From: Semisulcospira habei
Lineage: Eukaryota > Mollusca > Gastropoda > Semisulcospiridae
Direction of reading: 5' to 3'
DNA: 64,000 nucleotides
Assembly: GCA_036245525.1 (NCBI GenBank)
Contig: BTPG01000006.1
Span: forward strand, 77,169,764 to 77,233,763
Shown here: one piece after another, positions 54,903-64,000 of the stretch
Layout: every line of letters begins with the position of its first letter
Position numbering within the stretch: position 1 is the stretch's first letter
Made by a program: the position numbers and the translations under genes
Notes under the pieces: generated by a model
What the model was told of the DNA's origin: nothing
The model's database searches: none
Seen by the model: the letters and a program-made list of their open reading frames with translations, nothing else

Positions 54903-55759
54903 TTTCTTCTAATTTAAAATTTATTTTAGAAAAATCAATATGACTACTAGTAACAAGTAAGGTTACCACAGGTGCAAGGTAATTCCCAAACTTGTAAAAC
55001 ATGAGGCATGCTAATTTACCGATTGAACTTGAAACTATGGGGTTGCTTTCTAAATCGTGTGATAAACTGTCACTATCCACAGGTAGGAAGTGACTCACAG
55101 CTTTTGTGTATAAGCAGACAAGAGATCGACTCAAATCACGGGTCATTAGTGAAGCAATGTGATTTTCATATTTAGCATAAAGTTTGAATAGCTCATCAGC
55201 GGTGAGAGATTCTATGTCTTCTGTCATGTATTGTTTACCGAGAAAATGATTATGATTGTACATTGCTTAACGTCCCGACAGCAACAAGGCTTTCTCAGGA
55301 CGTGCCTGCACTGCTTGTGAAAAAAAAACTAAACAGAACATTGAATGTATGTCGCCAGCCGGTCCAATACATTAAATAAACCTAACACATGGGGCCTAAA
55401 TAAAGCTAAGACCATTTAGCAACACACATCCAATATCAAGAGCTACAGGCAGTGCAGACAGTAGGGAGAGTTTTAAAAAGGCAAATACAGGTGAATGGAC
55501 CTCGGGTAGACAGAAACACATGCCCCAGAATAGAGAGAAAAACTCACCCTGTGGGGCTGACCAGGGTGACCCTGGGAACTAAAAAGTACCTAACCCCACC
55601 CAAGTCCCCCAGGGCAGACCCGGGTGGGGGTTGTTTACCGAGAAAAGCTTTTGATTTTCCAGAAACAACTACAGAGAGAAGGCATTGTTTTTTAGAGTCT
55701 AAGTCTTTGTTCTCTACAGCACAGATATCGTTTAAAAGTAGCAATTTGTCTTGATTCAT
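54838..55759 (-). pseudogene. Polinton gene of unknown function, split by a SINE-like element
   Basis: It starts at ATG 55759 (MNQDKLLLLNDICAVEN), is broken at 55646/55247 by a SINE-like insertion, and continues with MTEDIESLTADELFKLYAKY to a stop at 54838. The frame is the same on both sides of the insertion when one copy of the 16-bp duplication is ignored. It has a hydrophobic stretch near the end (ACLMFYKFGNYLAPVVTLLV). Its end overlaps the next gene's start by 65 bp, a viral-style compact layout. I do not recognise the family. Confidence 0.6.
55247..55630 (-). mobile_element. (TCAA)-tailed SINE-like element, copy 6
   Basis: Full-length copy with a perfect 16-bp target-site duplication, TTGTTTACCGAGAAAA (55231-55246 and 55631-55646). 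Confidence 0.92.
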
Positions 55760-55760
55760 T

Positions 55761-56136
55761 TATAATGTATTATAATAATTTTGTTTAAAGAAGTCAATGA
55801 CAGCATTAATTATTTAGGTGGGGTGGGGGATCTGGCTTAATAATCGCGGGTTGACAGTTGATCAAAAAACGTAGCTTGAGTGATTCTTGGAATGGAACTA
55901 AAATGGCTGGGCGATTAAGGCATTGGGTGTCTTGGTTGACGTGGGCTTGCTTAATTACCGTGCTAATTAGAATAAATCAATTGTTTATTAAATGGGTGTG
56001 GCTGTAGCCCCACATTGTTTATCTCTCACATACCAGGGGCAGATCGGGGAGGGGGGGTCCAGCCCCCCCCCCCCCTCCTTCCCGACCCAAAAATCTTTAA
56101 AATGATATAACAAAGCCCCCCCCCCCCCCACCCGTT
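55761..56136. other. Sequence beyond the Polinton genes; poly-C/G runs
   Basis: No gene. It may contain what is left of the Polinton right end. A G-run and C-runs (56048-56130) follow a CAGGGGCAGATCGGGG motif. Confidence 0.4.
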
Positions 56137-56825
56137 TTGGATAAAAACTCAGTGACAATTTTTTTAATGCGCTCCTCATACAAGTAAAAAAAAAGTATGT
56201 GTTTGAATTTAACAATATGAGTACTAGTCAGGGTAATAACTTGTGGAACCCTAATGTGATTTTTGTTTTTTTGTTTATCCAGCATATATTTTATTTCTTG
56301 CCCGAGAAAGATAGATAGATAGACCAACGGCCGAGCAGACCGTCCAGTAAGCCCAAACAGCCATATGCACGAGACAACACTTAAACTATGGTGCTCTTTG
56401 ATATTCTGTGTGTACGGTATCGTAGATTGCTAACATATTCCCCATAAAAACACCCGTGTGCGCTATTTGGGCGTTTGAATTAGTTATTTGGGTTTAACGC
56501 CGAGCAGGCGACTAAGGCCATCTCACGGCGGATTGGGCGTTTGAAACACACACACACACACACACATGTTTTTATTACGTTTTATGAACAAAACGTTACA
56601 TATTGTATGACACATTGCTATTGCTAAAATTAGCCACAGTTTCTAAAGGTTGAGATTTACCTCATCAGTGGCCTCGGGCAAGAAATAAAATATATGCTGG
56701 ATAAAAAGAAAATTAAAAAGAAAACTCCCATAAGGGTTCCACAAGTGATTACCCTGACTAGTACTCATATTGTTAAATTAAAACACATACTTGTATGAGG
56801 AGCGCTTAAACAAATTGTCCCTTAG
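56137..56825. repeat. Foldback (long inverted repeat)
   Basis: Arms of about 165 bp at 56137-56310 and 56673-56825 are inverted copies, about 85% identical by eye. Both contain GCGCTCCTCATACAAGT, AACAATATGAGTACTAGTCA and ATCCAGCATATATTTTATTT (or complements). The ~360-bp loop holds a small insertion (56480-56532) and a (CA)n run. No ORF. Confidence 0.75.
56480..56532 (+). mobile_element. 53-bp retroelement scrap with target-site duplication
   Basis: The sequence TTAGTTATTTGGGTTTAACG...GGCCATCTCACGGCGGA is bounded by the 13-bp repeat TTGGGCGTTTGAA (56467-56479 and 56533-56545). It matches fragments at 3022-3078 and 3958-4015. An extremely short but clean insertion. Confidence 0.75.
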
Positions 56826-57032
56826 TTTTCATCCTTGTAAATGTAAGTCAGCGTAATAGAAAGATGCATGCATGGTGTTGTTTATGTTGAAAAATAAAGC
56901 ACAAAGATAATTTTGTAATGAGGATAACATAATTTTTTACAAATTGATTCAGGCTTTTAATTGCAAGAAAGATAAATTGTTTACGAGCCTTGTATTTGGG
57001 GCCTATGAATAGTCTTCCACTGACTTGATTTC

Positions 57033-58079
57033 TTAACTCTTACCAGTTCGCTCCCTTGGCCATCGTATGTATACATACGAAGCCACGCCCATGGAAAATT
57101 CCATCGTGTTTACTGAATTAAAACCAATTAATTTTTACTCTCAGTATTATTGTCATAACTTCTTGACATTAGAAAGTCACTTTCATATGATAGAATGAAA
57201 AAAATATTAATTTTGAGTTTGTTCGTGACCTTTGTTATCGATCGAGTCACTACGTCCGCCATCTTGCTTTCCCTACTGCGTTATTTTCACTGCTTGCGAT
57301 TTCTCTCTGCGAATATTCCGTCAAAATGAGTTCATCTGAGTCCGAAAGTGAAGAGTATCTCACTGAAGGGGAATCTTCCAGCAACCAGGCCACTGAAAAT
57401 GATTCTAGCACCAGCGATGTGGAAAAAACGAAAACCATCGCAGGTCATTGTGACACTTTCTATTTTGGTTTGACCATGTGCTATCCATGTGAGTCTTTGT
57501 TTACCTATTGTCTGGTTCAGAATCGTGAAACTTTATGAAGTACATAAACAAGTTTTATTACTTGCTGTGTATTGCCTCAGTGATATTTTCAGCAAGTCAG
57601 AGATTTTCAGAGAAGCACATGTTTGTTGTCTCAGTCATGCCAGGTGTTGACACGCCCACTTTTTCCTGCCCTTGACCGGTGTAGATTATGTTGCGTAACT
57701 CTTAGAAATTCAAACACAATTTCTTGAAACTTCACAAAAATGTGTAGAAATGATTTGTCCACACACTGGATTCACATTTTAAACAAAGGGGCAAGAAACA
57801 AAAATTTTTTCTTCTTAGTGACTTTCGTGAAAACTGTTTTTGGAAACCGGACACTATTTTTTCTTCGTCGCTAAATAAACAACAACTTCTAAACTACGTT
57901 AGGTACAGACTTGTTACTTATCCTGACTGAAAGCTGACTCAATGCACTTTAATATGATGTATAATAAGCCAACTTTTGACCACTAGAAGAGCTTTCAGCA
58001 GCATTCTTTCTTGGTCATGTGTGAGGGTAAAAGTCATTTTGTTCACTGGCCTCAAATAGAGCGAACTGGTAAGAGTTAA
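57033..58079. mobile_element. 1.04-kb TTAA-flanked DNA transposon derivative
   Basis: Both ends are TTAA (57033-57036 and 58076-58079), and the 17-bp termini CTCTTACCAGTTCGCTC and GAGCGAACTGGTAAGAG are perfect inverted repeats. TTAA target duplication suggests a piggyBac- or Kolobok-type element. It carries one small ORF and no transposase core, so it is non-autonomous. Confidence 0.75.
57326..57538 (+). CDS. Small acidic ORF in the TTAA element
   Basis: 70 codons from an ATG. Ser/Glu-rich start (MSSSESESEEYLTEGESSSN), then a less ordered tail. Acidic leaders of this kind are typical of piggyBac-type transposase N-termini, so it may be the residue of an internally deleted transposase gene; this is inference. 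No DDE motif is present. Confidence 0.35.
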   Translation: MSSSESESEEYLTEGESSSNQATENDSSTSDVEKTKTIAGHCDTFYFGLTMCYPCESLFTYCLVQNRETL

Positions 58080-58294
58080 ACGCTGACGCAAGCCAAAAGT
58101 TACTACTCTTTTATATCCATTTTTGTTCGCTTTCTGTCAATCTTTCTTTTCTTCAATACAAACACACACACAATTTGATTACAAGCCGAAAAAAATAATC
58201 ATGGAATCACAAAGTATCAGACATTGGAATGAACAGTAATTGATAAGTGATATGACCAATTGACATAAATGTTTAAATATTTCCCCACTGCCAC

Positions 58295-59844
58295 TCAACA
58301 GCCCCATTTGTAATGAAGTAGTCTTTTAACTCCACGAACGTCTTTTGCAGAACCACCATAGTTGTTGCTGCCTTGGGCTGCCAGTGGTAGAAAAATTTCT
58401 TCAAGCGGACATGAAGAGCTTTGACCATCTAATCTACTGTAGCCTTGGTTCTTTGTTATGAGGTAGTTGTGTAACGCGCATGTTGCTAACACAACACATT
58501 CTACCTTTTCAGGCTCCAGATTGATTGATTGATTGTACATTGCTTAACGTCCCGACAGCAACAAGGCTTTCTCAGGACGTGCCTGCACTGCTTGTGAAAA
58601 AAAAACTAAACAGAAAATTGAATGTATGTCGCCAGCCGGTCAAATACGTTAAATAAACCTACAACATGGGGCCTAAATAAAGCTAAGACCATTTAGCAAC
58701 ACACATCCAATATCAAGAGCTACAGGCAGTGCAGACAGTAGGGATTGATTGATTGTACATTGCTTAACGTCCCGACAGCAACAAGGCTTTCTCAGGACGT
58801 GCCTGCACTGCTTGTGAAAAAAAAAAAAACTAAACAGAAAATTGAATGTATGTCGCCAGCCGGTCAAATACGTTAAATAAACCTACAACATGGGGCCTAA
58901 ATAAAGCTAAGACCATTTAGCAACACACATCCAACATCAAGAGCTACAGGCAGTGCAGACATTAGGGAGAGTTTTAAAAAGGCAAATACAGGTGAATGGA
59001 CAAAGGGTAGACAGAAACACATGCCCCAGAATAGAGAGAAAAACCCACCCTGTGGGGCTCACCAGGGTGACCCTGGGAACTAAAAAATACCTAACCCCAC
59101 CCAAGTCCCCCAGGGCAGACCCGGGTGGGGGCACAGACAGTAGGGAGAGTTTTAAAAAGGCAAATACAGGTGAATGGACAAAGGGTAGACAGAAACACAT
59201 GCCCCAGAATAGAGAGAAAAACCCACCCTGTGGGGCTGACCAGGGTGACCCTGGGAACTAAAAAATACCTAACCCCACCCAAGTCCCCCAAGGCAGACCC
59301 GGGTGGGGTTTTCAGGCTCCAGGGGTACAGTTTTTTCATATATACGAAATCTGCTAGCCACAATGCCAAATGCATTTTCGCTCACACGTCTTGCTCTACT
59401 GAGCCGATAATTAAAAATTCTCTCTGCTGGAGACAAGTTTCGTCGGCTGAAAGGTTTCATAATGTCTTTTCTTAATGGAAATGCATCATCTGCAACCAGA
59501 AAATGTGGCAATGGTGTGCATCTGTCTTCAAGAGGCTTTGGTTGCAGTATGCCCAGTTGGTTCAACTCCAGGGCATTATTTAGTGTGCTATCCCTAAAAA
59601 CACCACTGTCGCTGATGCGACCATTGCCGCCAACATCAAAATACAAAAAGCGGCAATTAGCATCTACAAGGGCCATGAGAACAATGCTATATGTTTTCTT
59701 GTAATTGTAAAAAATTGAACCAGAATTTTTTGGTCGTTTTATTGTCACATGCCTTCCATCTAAGGCTCCAAAGCAATTTGGCATGTTCCATCTGTTATCA
59801 AAATCATCCACAACTGACTTCCACAACATTTCTGAGTCTGGCAC
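58295..59844 (-). pseudogene. PIF/Harbinger-like transposase (HARBI1-type DDE nuclease), split
   Basis: It starts after an acceptor TTTCTTTTGCAG (exon from 59844); earlier exons were not found. Catalytic blocks: FGALDGRHVTIKRP (Asp), GGNGRISDSGVFR, LVADDAFPL (Asp) and SRARRVSENAFGIVASRFRI (Glu), then a SINE-like insertion (58520-59308). It continues in the same frame with EKVECVVLATCALHNYLIT to a stop at 58295. About 250 residues of a usual 350-400. The encoded enzyme type cuts and pastes DNA with 3-bp duplications, usually with a Myb-like partner, not seen here. It could be a transposon or a HARBI1-like host gene, now disrupted. Confidence 0.75.
58520..59308 (-). mobile_element. (TCAA)-tailed SINE-like element, copy 7, with copy 8 nested
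   Basis: The outer copy is bounded by a 14-bp duplication, TTTTCAGGCTCCAG (58506-58519 and 59309-59322). A second full copy (58745-59133) lies inside it, bounded by CAGACAGTAGGGA (58732-58744 and 59134-59146). The family has therefore inserted into itself, and both duplications are perfect. Confidence 0.9.
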
Positions 59845-60918
59845 CTGCAAAAGAAACAGCAGATGATAAATAAAAGGCGTAATGTAATTGTTATGTATCA
59901 GAAATTCCACAATACCATGGGCCTTATTCAATTTACATCTTTTTTTCATTTATTTTCAATTATTTGATAATAAAAAATAGGACAAAAGTTAAATACTGCT
60001 GAATGAATTTCTGATTCCTGGGTTATTATTGCATTACTATAACCTATAAAAGTGCTGGTATACCAGTTACTAGTGTAAACTCTGGGCATATATATGTGTG
60101 TATAGAGCTATTACTGCATTACTACAACCTATACAAGTGCTGGTATTAGTAATGAAAACCTTGAAAATATACAATACGCAATTTCAATTCCACTATTACT
60201 TAGTTACAGAATTATTGTGTTTTTTTTAAATATTGAGTGTGCTCTAGTTGGGCTAAGTTGTAAACTTTGCACTTGATTGTGACTGAATGAATGAGTAAAT
60301 GTGTTTTGTATGCATGCAAGTATGCGTGTGCATGTCTGTGTGTGCATGTATGTTTGTATTCCTATGTGTGTGTGAGAGATAGGTTTTATATCAGACTGTC
60401 CTTGTCCTAGTCTCTGGCTCAAAAACCTTCCCCGGAACCTACGACCTGAGGACCTCGATGCCACCGTCCTAGCGTGCTAGGCCATGGCAGACGAACCAAG
60501 GGTTTAAAGGGTGGGGCCAGTACTGCGCACACTGCACTCCACCAAAAAGCTCCACCGCGCAGGCTTTAGGAAACGCCCACGGACCATGACAACGACCTTT
60601 CCAAGTCCTGTAGCGATGGGCAAGGGGCAAAACGGCAGGTGAAAGATGTCACTGGAAGCCGCAGTCTCAAACCTGCATGCAGGCGGTTCAGGATATTGGT
60701 CGCCTGATGTTGACCTGGGGATGACAACGTCACTCGGCACACCCTGAACGACCAAGCAGCCTTCTCTAGGGACAGCACTGCTTGCTCCACACGGAGAGGG
60801 GCCTAGAAAAGGTGGCCTAACCAAAGCTCATCCCCTCGTAACCCCAGTTGGCTAGCCGCGGTCAACGGGCATCTTCTCCTGCGGTCAGAAAACAAGAAAA
60901 AACAATGGATCCACTTTC
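59845..60918. other. No gene seen; probable 5' UTR of the RTE-like copy at the right
   Basis: 59845-60200 is AT-rich with a small diverged duplication (TTATT..CATTACTA.AACCTATA.AAGTGCTGGTAT at ~60025 and ~60110). From about 60420 the sequence becomes GC-richer and probably belongs to the 5' region of the RTE-like element. Confidence 0.45.
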
Positions 60919-63900
60919 ATGACGACCACGACCGGACTCAACGTAGCATGCTGAAACATCCGAACCATGCTCGACACAGCAGACAGCGGACGCCCTGAAC
61001 GTCGCTCCGCCCTCATTGCCCATGAATTGCGGAGGTTAAACATCGACATCGCCGCGCTCAGCGAAGTACGCCTCCCGGAGGAAGGCAGCCTCCAAGAACT
61101 TGGCGCTGGCTACACCCTCTACTGGTCAGGCAGGCCTGCATCAGAAAGACGGCTCTCAGGCGTGGGCTTCATGGTCAAGACCCCCATTGCGACTAAGTTG
61201 GAAAACCTACCAATGGGTCACTCCGACCGCATCATGTCCATGCGCCTCCCACTGAGACACCAGCAATACGTCACCCTTCTCAGTGTGTACTCCCCAACCC
61301 TCCTGGCAGAGCCTGCAGAAAAAGACAAGTTCTACTCTGACTTGCGCAGCCTCCTGCAGAGCACCCCCGCAGACGACAAAGTCATCATCCTTGGCGACTT
61401 CAACGCCAGAGTGGGCCAAGACTCTGAAGCCTGGAAAGGAGTCCTCGGCAAGCATGGCGATGGGAACTGCAATGACAATGGCCGCCTGCTGTTGGAGTTC
61501 TGTGCAGAACAGCAACTTGTCATCACCAACACTACTTTCCAGCAAAAGGACAGTCGAAAGACCACCTGGATGCATCCTCGCTCCAAGCACTGGCACCTTA
61601 TCGACTATGTCCTTGTGCGTCAGAGGGACCGCAGTGACGTCCTCCTCACCAGAGTGATGCCCAGTGCAGAGTGCCACACTGACCACCGCCTTGTCCGCTG
61701 CAAACTCAGGCTCCACCTCAAGCTGAAACCCAAGAAAAGGGGCCCCCTCAAGAAAAAGCTTGATGTCGCCAGCCTTTAGCGTGACGACAAGAAAGCTGCC
61801 CTTCAGACAGATTTAGAGCGCATGCTCAAAGACACAGTTGATCCAGCAGACTCCTCCCCTGAAACACTCTGAGAGCAACTGAAAACTGCTATTGTAAAAT
61901 CTTCTGTGGAAGTCTTGGGCTTTGTTAGAAAGAGGAACAAAGACTGGTTTGACGAAAACGACGTGGAGATCCAGGAACTTCTAGCAAAGAAAAGAGCCGC
62001 CCACCAGGCCCACCTAGCCCAGCCTTCCTGCCCTGTGAAGAAATCTGCTTTTCGCCTCATCTGCAGCAGTCTCCAGCTCAAGCTTAGAGAGCTCCAGAAC
62101 GAGTGGTGGTCGAGACTGGCACAGAGGACCCAGCTTTGCGCTGACAACGGTGACTACAGGGGCTTCTATAAAGCACTGAAAGCAGTGTATGGCCCTAGGC
62201 ACCTGGTACAAAGTCCCCTGCGAAGCGCCGATGGACAGGCACTCCTCACAGATAATACCTCCATCTTGAACCGCTGGTCAAAATATTTTCAGGACCTCTT
62301 CGGCGCTGAGCGCACTGTTCAAGAAACAGTCATCCTCCAAATCCCACAGCTCCCACTAAAGGTTGAATTGGACGAACCGCCCACCGCCGAAGAGACCCTC
62401 ACAGCCATCCACCAGCTCAAGAGTGGCAAAGCAGCAGGCACTGACGGAATCCCGCCAGAGATCTGGAAACATGGAGGCCCAGCACTGTACAACAAGCTCC
62501 ATGACCTCTTTCTCTGCTGCTGGGAGAAAGGAACACTACCAAAGGATCTCCGTGATGCAGTCATCATCACCCTATACAAGAACAAAGGAGAGAAATCTGC
62601 CTGCTCTAATTATCGTGGAATTACCCTGCTGTCCATTGCCGGGAAAATTCTCGCAAGGCTGCTCCTGAATCGGCTGGTACCTGCCATCGCTGAAGACCAC
62701 CTCCCAGAGGGCCAATGTGGCTTCAGAGCCAACAGGAGTACCACCGACATGGTCTTTGTGCTGAGACAGCTTCAAGAGAAGTGCCGCGAGCAGAACAAAG
62801 GGCTGTACGTAACGTTTGTCGACCTAACAAAAGCGTTCGACACTGTGAGCAGGCAAGGCATGTGGCAGATTCTGGAGCGACTTGGCTGTCCCCCAAAGTT
62901 CCTAAGCATGATCGTCCAGCTCCACAAGGACCAGCAAGGCCAGGTTAGACTCAACAGTAACCTCTCAGAACCATTCCCCATTATCAACGGCGTGAAACAG
63001 GACTGCGTGCTGGCACCAACCCTCTTCACCATCTTCTTTAGCATGATGTTGAAGCAGGCCACAGTAGACCTCGACGAGGACGATGCAGTGTACATCAGGT
63101 ATCATCTCGATGGCAGTCTGTTCAACCTCAGACGACTGCAGGCCCACACCAAAACCCTAGACCAACTGATTCGTGAGCTGCTCTTTGCTGATGACGCTGC
63201 TCTTGTTGCACACAGAGAGAGAGCCTTGCAGCGCATCACATCCTGCTTTGCAGATGCTGCCCAGCTCTTTGGACTCGAGGTCAGTCTGAAAAAGACAGAG
63301 GTACTTCATCAGCCGGCACCCAAGGTAGAGCATTGCCCTCCCCACATCACCATCGGCGAGTCTGAACTGAAGTCAGTACACCAGTTTACCTACCTTGGCT
63401 GCATCATCACGTCAGATGCCAAGCTGGACAAGGAGCTTGACAGCAGGCTGGCAAAAGCGAACAGCGCTTTTGGGCGACTTTTCAAGCGGGTGTGGCACAA
63501 TCAACAGCTGAAAACAGGCACCAAGATCAGTGTGTACAGAGCTGTCGTCCTCACCACCCTGCTGTACGGTTCCGAGTCCTGGGCCCTCTACCGCAACCAA
63601 CTACGACTCCTCGAACGCTTTCACCAGCGCTGCCTGCGTACCATTCTCAGCATTCACTGGAGCGACTATGTCACCAACGTCGAGGTCCTTGAACAGGCAG
63701 AAACTACGAGCATCGAGGCTTTGTTGCTGCGGACACAGCTTCGCTGGGCGGGGCACGTCTCCAGGATGGAGGATCATCGCCTACCCAAGATCACTCTGTT
63801 CGGCGAGCTTGCTACTGGACACCGTGACAGAGGGGCACCAAAGAAGAGATACAAAGACGGTCTCAAGAAGTCACTTAGTGCCTGCCAAATCGACCACCGC

Positions 63901-64000
63901 CAGTGGCCTTCGCTTGCTGCGGACCGTGACACCTGGCGCTCCACCATCTACAAGGCAGCCGTCTCCTTTGAGGACTCTCGCAGAGCTAACCTTAAGGACA
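60919..64000 (+). mobile_element. RTE-like element, family 2, copy 2 (runs off the window)
   Basis: It covers endonuclease, linker and RT of the same family as 37713-39590, in the opposite orientation. The 3' end lies beyond the window. By eye the RT parts differ at only a few percent of positions, pointing to recent activity of the family. Confidence 0.85.
60919..64000 (+). pseudogene. RTE-like ORF2 with three in-frame stops
   Basis: One frame from ATG 60919 to the window end carries endonuclease motifs (NIRTMLDTADSG, AALSEVRL with Glu, IILGDFNARVG, HLIDYVLVRQ, HTDHRLVRCKL) and RT motifs (SNYRGITLLS, VDLTKAFDTVSR with Asp, NGVKQDCVLAP, LLFADDAALVAH). It is stopped at 60952 (TGA where Trp is usual), 61777 (TAG) and 61870 (TGA). 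No frameshifts were seen, so the damage is point mutations only. The GVKQD in place of GVKQG is a further substitution in the RT. Confidence 0.8.

Larger units (their letters stand above)
43371..55760 (+). mobile_element. Polinton/Maverick (endogenous virus-like) element, decayed
   Basis: Gene content is diagnostic: capsid fragment, FtsK/HerA-type packaging ATPase and protein-primed family B DNA polymerase on the plus strand; rve integrase and small conserved membrane proteins on the minus strand. The two gene blocks converge at 52804-52817. The left terminal repeat, most of the capsid gene, and any penton and protease genes are missing; the element is cut at the junction with the inverted 5.3-kb half. 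No right terminal repeat is recognisable. Insertions (SINE-like 45108-45490, tRNA-SINE 45655-46079, RTE 48137-51444, SINE-like 55247-55630) and many frameshifts make it non-functional. Confidence 0.9.

Noticed and set aside
60204..60824. Minus-strand ORFs as the missing 5' exons of the Harbinger-like gene
   Set aside because: Their peptides show no resemblance to the N-terminal part of HARBI1-type proteins; the GC-rich part is more likely 5' UTR of the RTE-like element.

Overview
This is a 64-kb piece of animal nuclear DNA. It has spliced exons with consistent phases, nested LINEs and SINEs, long AT-rich non-coding stretches and many microsatellites. There are no rRNA genes, free-standing tRNA genes, CRISPR arrays or bacterial-type operons. 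The mix of RTE- and CR1-type retrotransposons, a Polinton/Maverick, a Harbinger-like transposase and TTAA-flanked hairpin elements fits a marine invertebrate. My guess is a gastropod mollusc, but that is inference from repeat style, not proof.

The only convincing host gene is on the minus strand and encodes a MAM domain split over four exons (A 21923-22144, B 21515-21660, C 20890-21009, D 249-351). Every splice site is in phase. The gene continues beyond the window on the left and probably has further exons to the right. The C-D intron is about 20.5 kb and holds most of the left third: a 5.3-kb element with degenerate terminal inverted repeats (920-6244), a 42-bp minisatellite (8788-9620), a 37-bp minisatellite (9757-10115), an array of near-perfect hairpins (11925-12785), a broken tyrosine-recombinase-like gene (13214-16013) with a LINE fragment inside it, and a single hairpin element (16344-16557).

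From 23.9 to 34.8 kb two LINEs lie head to head. A minus-strand L2/Rex1-like element is broken by a SINE-like insertion and by an RTE fragment. A plus-strand CR1-like element follows, with an esterase-type ORF1, a stem-loop tandem array between its ORFs, and an open 934-codon ORF2. From 35.5 to 43.4 kb the 5.3-kb element occurs a second time, broken: its left half is in direct orientation, its right half is inverted, and RTE fragments lie between the halves.

From 43.4 to 55.8 kb lies a decayed Polinton/Maverick: the C-terminal end of a probable capsid gene, packaging ATPase, duplicated small genes and protein-primed DNA polymerase on the plus strand, converging on an rve integrase and small membrane-protein genes on the minus strand. 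A full RTE element and three SINE-like insertions break it, and most have readable target-site duplications. The right end holds a foldback repeat, a 1.04-kb TTAA-flanked element, a Harbinger-like transposase split by a self-nested SINE-like element, and an RTE copy that runs off the window.

A roughly 380-bp SINE-like family with a (TCAA)n tail links the regions. It occurs at least eight times, and its duplications allow relative dating of several events.
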